Positions 10,267-21,086 are shown, counted from the first letter of the stretch. The stretch: DNA of 64,000 nucleotides from Acidobacteriaceae bacterium (GCA_003138975.1 PLHQ01000120.1:1-64000), one strand, 5' to 3'. The notes: generated from the sequence alone by a model not told the origin. Made by a program: numbers and translations.

Positions 10267-11694
10267 TTAGGACATTTTCCACGCCAGTGGCGGAACCCTC
10301 CACGCGCCGCATTCTTTCTCTAGTGCAGCGGCGACGGACAACACTTGCTCTTCTTGCCACGGCTGGCCAACGATCTGCACGCCGATGGGCAAGCCTTCGG
10401 ATGAGCTGCCCACGGGAACTACCGCGGCAGGGTTGCCTAACAAGTTAAAGAACTCTGTATAACTCCAGGCGTCGAGATAGTGGACGGTCTTGTCTCCAAT
10501 CTGCCAACTGCGCTCGCCGTGGCGGAAGGCCGGGATGGCTGCCGCAGGACACAAGAGGATAGGATACTGCTCCATTTGCGCGAGAAACGGCGCGCGGAGA
10601 ATGTCGCGCCGGATCCAAGCATCGAGCAGGGTCTCGGCGGTGAGAGCCGGCTCGGCTGCGGACCATTCCAAAAACTGCCTCAAGATAGGACTGAGATCAG
10701 ACTCGCGGCCCTTGAACATCGGTTTGATGAGCATACCGCCGGCAACGACGAAATACTTCCACCACAGTTGGCGCGCTTCTTCGAGCCCTTCCGGCCGAAA
10801 CAGGTCCACTTGAAAACCCGCGCTGCGCAAGGCTTCTGCCGCAGTGCGAACAGTTGCGCGGGTTTCCGCGGTGACCGGGGTACGCCCATCGTCTTCGAAA
10901 TAACCAACTCTCACCTCCCTGGTTTCGTCTTCACTTGGCCAGCGCAGCGGCACCGGCGCCGCATTGGTATCGCCAACGTCCGGACCTTGCATCGCCTCGA
11001 AAATAATTTTCAGGTCGGCAACGGTGCGCGCCATAGGCCCTACGACGCCGATCGATGCAAATGGACCCGCGGATACGGGAAAATGTCCGGTCGAGGGAAT
11101 ACGGCCCGGCGTCGGCTTCAGGCCGCAGATGCCGCTGAAGTGAGCGGGGACGCGAATTGAGCCGCCACCATCGCTACCTACGCCGCCAGCAGACATCCCT
11201 GCGGCAATCGCGGCCGCTTCGCCGCCACTTGAGCCGCCTGGAGTGCGCTCCAGACCCCATGGGCTGTTAGTGCGGCCATAAAGGAGATTGTCGGTTTCCC
11301 AGGCCATCAGAAGTTCCGGGGCGTTGGTTGTACCCAAGAGGATTGCGCCGGCAGCCTTCAGGCGCGTCACAAGCGGAGCATCCCGCCGCGCTAGAAATCC
11401 TGCGCGCAAGCGAGTTCCGGCCTCGCAGCGCAGCCCTGCTACGCTCATGGAACTCTTGATGCTGATGGGAACGCCGTGCAGCGGGCGGAGCGGCTCGTGG
11501 TTCATCACGCTGGACTCCGCATCCTTAGCGGATTGCCGGGCCCGTTCCGCATCAACTTGCACAAATGCGTTTAGTTTTGAATTCAGTCTCTCGATCTGCG
11601 CCAGATGAGCGTTGACTAGTTCTACCGGGGAGATTTTCTTCTTCCGAATCTGCTCGGCCATCGAGACAGCGGGAATGAAAGTCAGGTCGTTCAT
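10267..11694 (-). CDS. Amidase (amidase signature family)
   Basis: 475 aa; GGSSGGEAAAIAAGMSAGGVGSDGGGSIRVPAHFSGICGLKPTPGRIP signature. Confidence 0.93.
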   Translation of the reverse strand: MNDLTFIPAVSMAEQIRKKKISPVELVNAHLAQIERLNSKLNAFVQVDAERARQSAKDAESSVMNHEPLRPLHGVPISIKSSMSVAGLRCEAGTRLRAGFLARRDAPLVTRLKAAGAILLGTTNAPELLMAWETDNLLYGRTNSPWGLERTPGGSSGGEAAAIAAGMSAGGVGSDGGGSIRVPAHFSGICGLKPTPGRIPSTGHFPVSAGPFASIGVVGPMARTVADLKIIFEAMQGPDVGDTNAAPVPLRWPSEDETREVRVGYFEDDGRTPVTAETRATVRTAAEALRSAGFQVDLFRPEGLEEARQLWWKYFVVAGGMLIKPMFKGRESDLSPILRQFLEWSAAEPALTAETLLDAWIRRDILRAPFLAQMEQYPILLCPAAAIPAFRHGERSWQIGDKTVHYLDAWSYTEFFNLLGNPAAVVPVGSSSEGLPIGVQIVGQPWQEEQVLSVAAALEKECGAWRVPPLAWKMS

Positions 11695-12476
11695 TAAGTT
11701 TTCTCTCCGGCTGCGCGATCGAGCATTCGCTTCTCATCTCCGGTGAGGGACCGGCATCCACCCTTCGCGAGATTTCCCAGTAGTAGCGGGCCAACGGCCA
11801 CGCGCACCAGCCGCAGCACCTCGACGCCCATCGCCTCCAGCATGCGCCGAATCTGGCGATTCTTTCCCTCATCCAGAATAATTTCGAGCCAGCAGTTTTT
11901 CTGCCCCGCCCGCAAGCGACGAGCTTGCTTCACCCGCAGCACTTCACCGTTTTTGGCTCGCACACCCCGAACCAGCGCCTGGATAAACTCCTCATCCGCG
12001 ACGGCCCCCACTTGCACATGGTAAGTCTTGTCCAGATGCGTTTCTGGCGCGGTGATGCGCGCGGCCCACTCGGAATCGTTAGTCAGCAGTAACAGGCCCT
12101 CGCTGGCTTTGTCCAATCGGCCAACTGGAGCGACCCAAGGCAAGTTCTTGTCTGACAGGCTCGTTATCTGAGCAGAACATGTGCTCAACATTGCGTACAC
12201 CGTCTGGCGCCCTTTTTCGTCTGACGCCGTCGTTACTAAGCCGCGTGGCTTGTTCAGCATGAGATAGATTCTGTTCTGCGGCTCTACCACTTTCTTATAG
12301 ACCGCAATCTGATCGTGCTTCACGGAAACAGGCGCCTCCGGATTGCGCAGGATTTTTCCGTTCAGGCTTACGCGCCCTGCGCGAATCAACTCTGCCGCGT
12401 TCGCCCGAGAACAGTAGCCAAGCTTCGACAACGCTCGCGCCAGGCCGACCTGCCGGGTTGGGGTTTTGGCGACCAC
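11694..12476 (-). CDS. Pseudouridine synthase (RsuA/RluB family)
   Basis: 260 aa; S4-like N-terminus, PVGRLDKASEGLLLLTND motif, GKNRQIRRML motif; overlaps amidase start by 1 nt. Confidence 0.93.
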   Translation of the reverse strand: MVAKTPTRQVGLARALSKLGYCSRANAAELIRAGRVSLNGKILRNPEAPVSVKHDQIAVYKKVVEPQNRIYLMLNKPRGLVTTASDEKGRQTVYAMLSTCSAQITSLSDKNLPWVAPVGRLDKASEGLLLLTNDSEWAARITAPETHLDKTYHVQVGAVADEEFIQALVRGVRAKNGEVLRVKQARRLRAGQKNCWLEIILDEGKNRQIRRMLEAMGVEVLRLVRVAVGPLLLGNLAKGGCRSLTGDEKRMLDRAAGEKT

Positions 12477-12602
12477 GCATTCATGCTAACCGAGGACTCG
12501 ATGAATCACGAGGGCGGGCCTTGGTTTTCGGACTTCGGAATGCACGATCCCAGTCCGCTTGGTACGATATGGTCGCAGCGCGGCTGTTTAAAAGGAGAAG
12601 CC

Positions 12603-12986
12603 ATGGCCCATCAACATCCTCCGCGATTTCTGAAAATTGTGGACGACGCCAAAACGCGCGTGCGCGAAACCAATGTCGACGCGGTGAAGGCGAGGATGGA
12701 TCGCGGCGAGAAATTCATGCTCGTCGATGTCCGCGAGGAAAGTGAATTCGACAAAGACCATCTTCCCGGCGCTATTCATCTGGGCAAAGGCATCATTGAA
12801 CGCGACATCGAAGCGCGTGTGCCTGAACTCAACACGGAAATGATCCTGTATTGCGGCGGAGGTTTCCGCTCGGCACTGGCGGCCGACAACCTGCAGAAGA
12901 TGGGCTACACCAACGTGATTTCGATGGATGGCGGGATTCGCGACTGGCGGGAAAAGGGATATCCGCTAACGAAAGGCAATTCGTAG
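12603..12986 (+). CDS. Rhodanese-like domain protein
   Basis: MAHQHPPRFLK...; aaaaggag RBS just upstream of ATG 12603; LVDVREESEFDKDHLPGAIHLGKG and active-site-like YCGGGFRS. Confidence 0.9.
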   Translation: MAHQHPPRFLKIVDDAKTRVRETNVDAVKARMDRGEKFMLVDVREESEFDKDHLPGAIHLGKGIIERDIEARVPELNTEMILYCGGGFRSALAADNLQKMGYTNVISMDGGIRDWREKGYPLTKGNS

Positions 12987-13255
12987 TTTTCAGTTTCTAG
13001 TCTTCGTTGTCCGCGTACCGCGCGGAACGAATCGCAGCCAATGGCTGCCGCGTCCGGCATCAGGCACCTTCTCCCCCGCGTTCTCTATAGCAATGCGGGC
13101 CCTACATTTGCGTGACGGGAGCGATACGTTTATGGTGATATCCACTCTTGGTGAACCCGGCATCGCCGGACGGTGCACGTGCGGACTATTAGCGTTCAAA
13201 CACAATCGCGATTGAATCGCCACACTTTCTTGGTAAGCGCCAGCTCTACCCACTT

Positions 13256-14581
13256 ATGAATGGTCGCATCTTTTTCTGGTCGCTCACGTCGGCTCTCGCC
13301 GGATTTCTTTTCGGTTTCGATACAGTCGTTATTTCCGGCGCCGAAAAAACAATTCAGTCGCTTTGGGGTCTGAGTCCCGGACTGCACGGCATTGCCATGG
13401 CCTCGGCCCTTTACGGCACCGTCGTTGGTTCACTGCTCGGTGGCTGGCCGGCTGACCGATTCGGACGCAAAGCCACACTGCTTTGGATCGGCGTTCTTTA
13501 CCTTGTCGGTGCGGTGGGCTCAGGTCTAGCGCCAAACGTTGGCACTTTCATCGTCGCACGCGTCATAGGCGGGTTGGGCATCGGCATCTCTACCGTGGTT
13601 GCCCCAATGTACATCTCGGAGATCGCACCGCCTAAGTATCGCGGTCGACTTGCCGGCATGTTCCAGTTCAACATTGTTTTTGGCATCCTGATCGCTTTCG
13701 TCTCGAACGCGCTGCTCGCAGGCATCGGCGAGAACGCTTGGCGCTGGATGCTGGGTGTGGCCGCGTTTCCGTCGTTGCTCTACGCTGTGTTCTGCTTTGG
13801 CCTTCCCGAAAGCCCACGTTGGCTGCTAAGCAGGAAGGGAGATCGCCAAGCCGCCCTGGAGGTCCTGCAACGCATTGAACCTGAAGCTTCGAAAGCCGAG
13901 ATTGCAGGCGAGGCGGACCAAATCATGTCCGCATCGTCGGCGGAAGGACCCTCCGGACACTTCTGGACGAGACGCCTTCGCAAACCGATCATGCTCGCCA
14001 TCTTGATCGCCTTCTTCAACCAACTCTCCGGCATCAATGCGATTTTGTACTTCGCGCCCCGCATATTTGAACTTACCGGCCTCGGTACAAAAGCCGCCCT
14101 ATTGCAATCCATCGGTATTGGCGTCACCAATCTCGTTTTCACCTTTGTCGGCCTCTGGCTGATTGACCGGCTGGGCCGACGTACCCTTCTCTATATTGGC
14201 TCGTTCGGCTACATCGCTTCCCTTGGTCTCGTCGCCTGGGCGTTCTTTACGGAGCATCTTGCGCTCGTGCCAATTTGTATCTTCGCCTTCATCGCTGCGC
14301 ACTCGATTGGGCAAGGAGCGGTCATCTGGGTTTTCATCTCCGAGATATTCCCCAATCGTCATCGTGCGGAAGGACAGACGCTCGGCAGCTTCACGCATTG
14401 GATCTTCGCCGCCTTGCTCACAACTTTCTTCCCGAAGATGGTCTCCGCCTTCCCACCCGGTTACGTTTTTTCGTTTTTCGCCGGCATGATGGTTCTCCAG
14501 CTCATTTGGGTGAAGACGCTGGTTCCGGAGACGAAGGGTGTGCCGTTGGAGCAAATCCAGAAACAACTGGGCATCGAATAG
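13256..14581 (+). CDS. MFS sugar porter
   Basis: 441 aa; DRFGRK, PESPRWLLSRKGD, DRLGRR, PETKG sugar-porter motifs. Confidence 0.92.
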   Translation: MNGRIFFWSLTSALAGFLFGFDTVVISGAEKTIQSLWGLSPGLHGIAMASALYGTVVGSLLGGWPADRFGRKATLLWIGVLYLVGAVGSGLAPNVGTFIVARVIGGLGIGISTVVAPMYISEIAPPKYRGRLAGMFQFNIVFGILIAFVSNALLAGIGENAWRWMLGVAAFPSLLYAVFCFGLPESPRWLLSRKGDRQAALEVLQRIEPEASKAEIAGEADQIMSASSAEGPSGHFWTRRLRKPIMLAILIAFFNQLSGINAILYFAPRIFELTGLGTKAALLQSIGIGVTNLVFTFVGLWLIDRLGRRTLLYIGSFGYIASLGLVAWAFFTEHLALVPICIFAFIAAHSIGQGAVIWVFISEIFPNRHRAEGQTLGSFTHWIFAALLTTFFPKMVSAFPPGYVFSFFAGMMVLQLIWVKTLVPETKGVPLEQIQKQLGIE

Positions 14582-14622
14582 GGTACGATTTGTACTCCTC
14601 CGCCGGGGCTATGCGCTCAGCG

Positions 14623-16386
14623 TTACCGTAGGACCGGAAGCGCAACTTTCTGCTGAATTCCCGCGCCCTCGACGACGGTGTAAATGAAATCCGCCGGCAC
14701 ATTCCGCAGAATTTCCGTTTCACCATTCGGCCAGCGAATACTTATTTCGGACATCTTATCGTTTGTACCCAGTCCAAAGTGCAGCCGCAAATCATTCTGA
14801 GAAAGATAACTGGAGCCGCCGCGCACTTCACTGAACTGCACCAGAGTGCCAGCCTTCACCGTCACTCGTGTGCCAATCGCGGCTTTGTTGCTTTTCATGC
14901 CCACCAGCTTGAAGAGTGCGCGGTGATTCGCGCTGTCGCTATGATTCAACAGCAGAGACGGCGGCTCACCCACGTTAAGCACCACAATGTCGACATTGCC
15001 ATCGTTGTTGATGTCACCAAATGCCGCACCCCGCCTCGATTGCGGCGGCATGTTGGCCAACGCCTGGGAAACATCGTCAAAGGTTCCGTCGCGATGATTG
15101 CGGAAAAGCAGCATCGGCTGCCGGTAGGGCGTGCCGCCGGGAATCGCATCCACCTGGGGATAGACGTGGCCACAGTCCACGAATAAATCCAGCCAGCCGT
15201 CGTTGTCCATGTCGAAGAACGAGGTGCCCCAACACACGAAAGGGTAAGTCGGCTTCATCAATTTAGCGCGCACACTCACATCCGCGAAATTTTCCTTGTC
15301 GAGGTTGTGATACAAGGTCGAGCCCTGCTCAACAAAATTGGTCACAATCATCGACAAACGGCCTTCGTGCAGATAATCGCCCCAGTCCACACCCATCGAA
15401 CCTTGCTCCATGCCGTCGCCACTCAGCGCGACTCCGGCGAGCAGGCCAACATCTTCAAACGTCCCGTCATGCTTGTTGTGATACAGAAAATTCGGGCCGG
15501 CATCGTTCGCGACATAAAGGTCGGGCCAGCCGTCGTTGTCGTAGTCGCCCCAGGTCGCTCCCAATCCGTAGTAATGATGCGGATCGTCGACGCCAGCCTT
15601 CTTCGAAACTTCTTCGAAGGTGCCATCGCCCTTGTTATGAAAGAGTAAATCCGATTCGCCGGGCATGCCCCATGGCCCGCACTGCACCAGCGTTCCCTTG
15701 AAGCGGCAGAATCGCGGATCGTTGCCGAACTGCGGCAAGTCGTTCATATCGACGTGGACATAGCGCGAGACAAAAAGATCGACCTTGCCGTCACGATCGT
15801 AGTCGGCCCAGGCAGCACCGGTGCTGAATCCACCTGCGCCCACGCCCGCCTTGTCCGTGACATCCTCAAACTTGCAGTTACCCAGATTGTGATAGAGAAC
15901 GTTGCCGCCATAGCCCGTGACGTAAATATCTTGTAGGCCGTCGTTGTCGTAATCGGCCACGGCCACGCCCATGCCCCAACCCTTGCGCGTGAGGCCCGCG
16001 GACTTGGTGATGTCGGTGAACTTGAGATCGTTATTCTTGGGATCAGTATCCTGATGATAAAGCGTGATCATCGGATCACCGCCTTGGCGATAGCGCTCCA
16101 CCGTCGATCCGTTGACGGTAATGATGTCGAGCTTGCCATCGTTGTCGCAGTCGATCAAACCCACCCCGCCGCTCATGGATTCGGTGATGAACTTCTTATC
16201 GGGAGAAGAAATGTGCGGGACGACAAGGCCGGCCTTCTGTGCGATATCTTCAAACTGCGGGAGGGGGATTTGTGTGCCTTGCTCTTGGGCTTGTGGTACC
16301 GGCACCGCAGGCTCAGAACGAGCGGCTTGTACAAACAGCAACGGGGCTAGGAGCAGTCCCGTCCACAAGGGAAGCAATGTTGGCAT
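14623..16386 (-). CDS. CRTAC1 family FG-GAP/ASPIC-UnbV protein
   Basis: 587 aa; signal peptide, DYDNDGLQDIYVTG/DYDRDGKVDLFVSR repeats, ASPIC/UnbV C-terminus. Confidence 0.88.
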   Translation of the reverse strand: MPTLLPLWTGLLLAPLLFVQAARSEPAVPVPQAQEQGTQIPLPQFEDIAQKAGLVVPHISSPDKKFITESMSGGVGLIDCDNDGKLDIITVNGSTVERYRQGGDPMITLYHQDTDPKNNDLKFTDITKSAGLTRKGWGMGVAVADYDNDGLQDIYVTGYGGNVLYHNLGNCKFEDVTDKAGVGAGGFSTGAAWADYDRDGKVDLFVSRYVHVDMNDLPQFGNDPRFCRFKGTLVQCGPWGMPGESDLLFHNKGDGTFEEVSKKAGVDDPHHYYGLGATWGDYDNDGWPDLYVANDAGPNFLYHNKHDGTFEDVGLLAGVALSGDGMEQGSMGVDWGDYLHEGRLSMIVTNFVEQGSTLYHNLDKENFADVSVRAKLMKPTYPFVCWGTSFFDMDNDGWLDLFVDCGHVYPQVDAIPGGTPYRQPMLLFRNHRDGTFDDVSQALANMPPQSRRGAAFGDINNDGNVDIVVLNVGEPPSLLLNHSDSANHRALFKLVGMKSNKAAIGTRVTVKAGTLVQFSEVRGGSSYLSQNDLRLHFGLGTNDKMSEISIRWPNGETEILRNVPADFIYTVVEGAGIQQKVALPVLR

Positions 16387-16547
16387 GGGCAGGAGATCGA
16401 TTATACAGTGCGGATTCGGCGGTGACGGAATCGAGAAAACATAACGGAGCGATGCAAACTGTCGTGTTTCGGGAAGAATAAGGCTCTAATGTGGATATTG
16501 CGGTACTCATTTCGTTTAGACTGATAGCACGCTTCCAACGGGGAAAT

Positions 16548-17369
16548 ATGGGGAACAGACGCTTTCGACATTGTCTGGTGGGCGCTGCGCTGCTACTGTG
16601 CGCGACTTTTGTGGCGATGTGCCAAGCGCTGCCTCAACAGCTTGTCGCTGGTGGCACCTCGAATTCCGTTCCGAATACGTCCCTGACGGTTGAGCAAGTA
16701 GTCAAAAAACTGCAGGAAAGGAACGCGGAGCGGGCTGCCGCGTTAGATCAGTACAAAGCAACACGAGTCTATCGAATGCAGTATCGCGGTTTCCCGAGCG
16801 ATCGCGATGCAGAGATGGTGGTCAATGTGGACTATCATGCTCCGAATTCCAAGGAGTTCAGCGTGGTGTCGCAGACTGGTTCCAAGTTCATCATCGAGCA
16901 CGTTTTCAATAGACTCCTGGAGAGCGAGCAAGAAGCAGCCAACGAAGAGAACCGCAAGCACACAGCGCTGAGCACGGAAAACTATGATTTCGCGTTGGCT
17001 GGCTACGAATCTGCACCGGATGGCGGGCAATACGTTCTAACCCTGCTCCCCAAGACGAAGAACAAGTTTCTCTATCGCGGAAAAATATGGATTGACGCGA
17101 AAGACTTCGCGGTGGTGCGGATCAAAGGAGAGCCGGGGAAAAATCCATCGTTCTTTATCAAGAAAACCGACATCGAACACAACTACTTGAAAGTGAATGG
17201 ATTCTGGCTCCCGGCCGAGAACCGCACGGAAAGCGTGATACGCCTCGGCGGGGTGGCCATGCTGTCCATCGAATACAAAGATTACAGAGTTACAAGGGCA
17301 ACGCCGCTTCCGGGTGTGGAAAATCGTGTCGGCGCGTTGAAATCCCCGGGAACCGGGGCAGTGCGCTGA
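16548..17369 (+). CDS. Secreted LolA-like/outer membrane lipoprotein-sorting-like protein
   Basis: Start chosen at MGNRRFRHC; signal peptide; beta-rich region (KFLYRGKIWIDAKDFAVVRIKGEPGKNPSFFIKKTDIEHNYLKVNGFWLPA). Confidence 0.6.
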   Translation: MGNRRFRHCLVGAALLLCATFVAMCQALPQQLVAGGTSNSVPNTSLTVEQVVKKLQERNAERAAALDQYKATRVYRMQYRGFPSDRDAEMVVNVDYHAPNSKEFSVVSQTGSKFIIEHVFNRLLESEQEAANEENRKHTALSTENYDFALAGYESAPDGGQYVLTLLPKTKNKFLYRGKIWIDAKDFAVVRIKGEPGKNPSFFIKKTDIEHNYLKVNGFWLPAENRTESVIRLGGVAMLSIEYKDYRVTRATPLPGVENRVGALKSPGTGAVR

Positions 17370-17580
17370 TTTGGATTAACGTCCATCCGGCCTAGCATTG
17401 GACCCAACTCGATTCAATAAAGATCACCGTGCCAGCGGCAGTCTCCGCAGCGGCTGCGTGTTGGACGGAAAGTGATGCTGCGCTCTTGTAACGCACGCAA
17501 CTCAGGATCTTTGATTTCGTTCTTCGGAAGCACCTGGGGCCCCGGCAGAAAGAAGCAAGCTGAGGCACAAGCACAAAGGA

Positions 17581-18327
17581 CTAATTCTCCGCATACACGG
17601 GGCCAGCATTGCGGTTGGGCGGATCGGAGATTGCACGGATATACGATATCAGCGCCTGAATGTCAGACTTGCTGAGAGTGTTGCCCCAGGCCGGCATGAG
17701 CGCCGACTTATTGAGCGCAGGACCGCCATGACTGATGATGGCAGTGAGATCGGCATCACTGATTTTGTTCAGCGTATCGCCCTCGGTGAAAGGATGCGGC
17801 TTGATTTCGAGATTATCAAAGTTCGACAACCGCTCGACGGTCGACTCGGGATTGTGGCACCGGTCGCAATACTGATCGCTGAGCTGGCGCCCCAGAGTCT
17901 GCTGATAACCGAGGGCGATCTCTTCGATTCTCAGGTCGACTTTCTTTCGCGCTTTGTCGATGGTGGACGCGGTGAGTTGGTAGCGGCCCGCCATGCCGCC
18001 GAGCGTAACGTTGGTCGTGACCTGGCCGCTGGAATCTGTAAGGCCATTGGCCGGATCGAAGGTTACTCCTGGCGCGGCGCTGAATTCGACAAGCGCGCCG
18101 GGGACGGCAGTGCCTTGCTCATCATTCACCTGCACGACCAGGGGTTGCGGCAGCGACGCACCTGTTTGCGCCGTCTGCTTTCCCCCGCTGGATTCGACGA
18201 TGGCCGCACCAAATGCGGTCGGCTTGGGCGGCGGCGCGGACGCGGTCCTGTGCGAACAGGATATGGCCAGCGACATTACGAGCACGACGGCAAATAAAGT
18301 GTTGGTGGTCAACGAGTGGCGAATCAT
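17581..18327 (-). CDS. Lipoprotein-like monohaem cytochrome c with N-terminal Ig-like (Big_1-type) domain
   Basis: Start MIRHSLTTNT at 18327; AISCSH lipobox-like; Ig-like LVVQVNDEQGTAVPGALVEFSAAPG..; CDRCH haem site; overlaps the upstream gene (ATGA). Confidence 0.8.
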   Translation of the reverse strand: MIRHSLTTNTLFAVVLVMSLAISCSHRTASAPPPKPTAFGAAIVESSGGKQTAQTGASLPQPLVVQVNDEQGTAVPGALVEFSAAPGVTFDPANGLTDSSGQVTTNVTLGGMAGRYQLTASTIDKARKKVDLRIEEIALGYQQTLGRQLSDQYCDRCHNPESTVERLSNFDNLEIKPHPFTEGDTLNKISDADLTAIISHGGPALNKSALMPAWGNTLSKSDIQALISYIRAISDPPNRNAGPVYAEN

Positions 18328-20369
18328 TTCTTTGCCACCTCCGATTTGCCTCCGCCTTTTTGCGAGATAAGGAACGCGGTCAGAGCGCGGGCATCTTCGT
18401 CGCTCATGGCGCGGTTGGGTTCCGCCGTGCCGGGGCGCAAGGCTTGCGGATTCTTCATCCACTCGAAGATCCACGCAGCAGTGAGGCGCGAACCTACATT
18501 CGTCAGGGTCGGGCCGATGTAACCCTTGTCGGTCTTGGTATCCACGATGTGGCATCCCTGGCAGGCATACTTGCCGTAGAAGAGCTGTTTGCCCAGCTCA
18601 ACCTGGCCTTGCGGATAGCCGCTCAGCGGCATGGAATCGCGGTCGATCGCCGGATTCTGGTACACGGTCATGATGTAGTCCGTGAGTTCGTTGGCCTCCG
18701 TGTCGGTGAGGTTGAATCTTGGCATACGACGAACCAACGCGGGCCGCAGCGTGTTGGGGTTCTTCAAGAACTCCACCAGCCACTCGCGCTGCACCGAACT
18801 GCCTTCCCAGGTGAGATCGGGCGCCATGTCGCCGCCGTGGCCATTGATGCGATGGCAACTGAAGCAGGCCAGATCGGTCATCAGCTTTCCGGCTTTGCCC
18901 GCGGGCTGGTAGTCCGACTCCAGCTTCGCCGCCACCGTCAATGATGGAGGCAGGGTGGCGGCACGGTCGTTGAGCGCAAGCAGAGCAGTGGCGAGTGAAT
19001 CTATCTGCGCCGGGGTGAAGCTGTACTGCGGCATCTTCAGAGCTTGTCCAAACCAGCGCGGCTGCTTGATCTTGGCCGCGACGTAATCGGGAAGCGTGTG
19101 CTGCATGCCCGGGAGGAACACCAGCTGAGTGATCGGCTTGCTTCCGATGCGGCTGAGTTCGGGCGCAAAGTTTTCCGGCTTCTTGATGCCACCGATCTCA
19201 TGACAAGAGGCACAGCCGTAGTCGGAAACCAGGCGCTTGCCGTGTGCGATCTGCTCAGGAGTCGCAGCTTCGAGATGGACGTTCGCGAGCAGATCGGAAT
19301 CGGTTTTGGCCAGCAGGAATCCGGTGAAAGTCGCGACTTGAGGATCGTTGAAGCGGTAGTGCGGCATCGCGGTTTCTGGGTCGTAATCACGCGGATTGCG
19401 TAGCCACGCCTGCAACCACTCGGGCCTCACTTTGCTGCCAATGCGAGTCAACTCGGGGCCTAGATCGCCACCAACCAGATTGCCAGCGGCATTTTGTACC
19501 GCGTGGCATGACGCGCAGAAGGATTCTCCGTACAAGCTGGCGCCCGCCGTGGGATCAGTCGGTGCCTTCGCCGTAAGCGTGGCAGTGTCTCCGGGCAGCG
19601 GAGTACTGTTCGCAATCAAGAACGCGGATATATCCCGCACATCGTCATCGCTCAACTTGAAATTCGGCATCGTCGCCGTGCTCGCGTAGGCTTGCGGATC
19701 CTTCAACCAGGCATAAATCCACTCGCGCGTGGTCTTGTCGGCGATGTGCTCGAGAGACGGCGGATCGTCGGTTGGCTTCATGGTCGTGGCATCGGGCAGT
19801 TTCACTGTGTGGCAGCGAACGCAGCCGTAGCGGGAAAGCAGATGCCGGCCTTGATTCAGTTGAGGCACGCCCGGGAGCGGCCCGCGATGGCATTCGCCGC
19901 ACGACGACTCGATGTATTTCGCCGGCAGAATCGGCTGCTCCCACGCCAGCGTGCTGTTGTGCGCTTCGGCTACCGTAGTGGCGGCGCCCTGCCCGCGATG
20001 GCAGACGGTGCATCCGAATTGGTCGAGCTTATGTGGAATCACGGGATGCGGGCGGAATGGCTGCACGTTCACGTCGGCGAGGCTGGCTTCTTTCAAACCA
20101 ACGTGGCAACTGGTACAGCGGTCGACCACGCCGAGGTCGGGCAGCCAGATCTGCTGAATCCCTCCCTGAAAATGGCGTTGCAGAGTGACCGCATCGCTGC
20201 GGTTGCGAATCATCTTCAAATAGCCGTGCTGATAATGACGCCATTCGCTGAAGTAGTTTTTCGCGGGGGCGATGGCGAGCGAAACCAGAAACACCAGGCT
20301 GACCACACCGAAGGCGCGAACGCTGTCCCCGAACAGCTTCTGCCACAGCGATTTGAGTTTCTCTTTCAT
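18324..20369 (-). CDS. Membrane-anchored octahaem c-type cytochrome
   Basis: 681 aa; one N-terminal TM; CTSCH, CTVCH, CGECH, CVRCH, CASCH, CASCH, CFSCH, CQGCH = 8 CxxCH. Confidence 0.9.
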   Translation of the reverse strand: MKEKLKSLWQKLFGDSVRAFGVVSLVFLVSLAIAPAKNYFSEWRHYQHGYLKMIRNRSDAVTLQRHFQGGIQQIWLPDLGVVDRCTSCHVGLKEASLADVNVQPFRPHPVIPHKLDQFGCTVCHRGQGAATTVAEAHNSTLAWEQPILPAKYIESSCGECHRGPLPGVPQLNQGRHLLSRYGCVRCHTVKLPDATTMKPTDDPPSLEHIADKTTREWIYAWLKDPQAYASTATMPNFKLSDDDVRDISAFLIANSTPLPGDTATLTAKAPTDPTAGASLYGESFCASCHAVQNAAGNLVGGDLGPELTRIGSKVRPEWLQAWLRNPRDYDPETAMPHYRFNDPQVATFTGFLLAKTDSDLLANVHLEAATPEQIAHGKRLVSDYGCASCHEIGGIKKPENFAPELSRIGSKPITQLVFLPGMQHTLPDYVAAKIKQPRWFGQALKMPQYSFTPAQIDSLATALLALNDRAATLPPSLTVAAKLESDYQPAGKAGKLMTDLACFSCHRINGHGGDMAPDLTWEGSSVQREWLVEFLKNPNTLRPALVRRMPRFNLTDTEANELTDYIMTVYQNPAIDRDSMPLSGYPQGQVELGKQLFYGKYACQGCHIVDTKTDKGYIGPTLTNVGSRLTAAWIFEWMKNPQALRPGTAEPNRAMSDEDARALTAFLISQKGGGKSEVAKK

Positions 20370-20376
20370 GAGCGCA

Positions 20377-21084
20377 CTAAGACCCTTGCCACGGCCACAC
20401 CCAGGACCATCCCGGCCCGCGAAAAAATGTGCCGATGGCGGTCAATACCACCAGCTCAAACAAGAACCATGTCATCACCCAATAGGAGAGCGGCCTGGCC
20501 GCCAGATAGCGGCGGAAAGCCGAGGGCGACTGCGGAGAACTCTGCGCCGCCAGGAGCATCACAGCGGCCATGATCAACGTCGGGACAAGGGCCGCGTACA
20601 CCTTGAAAAACAAAAGGAACAACGACAGGGCGATTGCGACGAAATAGAAGACTCGTAGCCTCCTTAAGCGATCCTTCAAGAAGAGTCCTTCCGCTTCGAT
20701 GTTGACCTTGAAGTACGGAATAACAACCAGCGCCATCACCACCAGCCCCGGAGCCAGCACACCTGCGACGACCGGCGGGAAGTAGTGCAGCATTTCCTGC
20801 AGCCCGAGAAAATACCAGGGAGCCTTCGCCGGGTTGGGGGTGTGAGAAGGATCTGCCAGTCCTTCGAGCGGCGCATTGAACACGAGTGCAATCCATACCA
20901 GTGCAATGGCAAGCACTTGAATGGCGACGACTGCACGAAACAGTACCTCGGGGAAACTCTGTACCTGTTCTTCGTCGGCGGTCTTCACCTGCGCCGAAGT
21001 GCGGCGGGTGATGAAAACGATACGACGCGGAGATTTCTTCGCGTTGGAGTCAATGCCCGCTGTGAAGTCTTTGGAGTCGGCCAT
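20377..21084 (-). CDS. Cytochrome b/b6 C-terminal domain (subunit IV-like)
   Basis: Start MADSKDFTAG at 21084; NPAKAPWYFLGLQEMLHYF motif; several TM helices; the listed ORF 20377-21702 starts too far upstream. Confidence 0.88.
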   Translation of the reverse strand: MADSKDFTAGIDSNAKKSPRRIVFITRRTSAQVKTADEEQVQSFPEVLFRAVVAIQVLAIALVWIALVFNAPLEGLADPSHTPNPAKAPWYFLGLQEMLHYFPPVVAGVLAPGLVVMALVVIPYFKVNIEAEGLFLKDRLRRLRVFYFVAIALSLFLLFFKVYAALVPTLIMAAVMLLAAQSSPQSPSAFRRYLAARPLSYWVMTWFLFELVVLTAIGTFFRGPGWSWVWPWQGS

Positions 21085-21086
21085 GA

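Noticed and set aside
17392-17574. Small ORFs between 17369 and 17581
   Set aside because: Short, no RBS or motif support.
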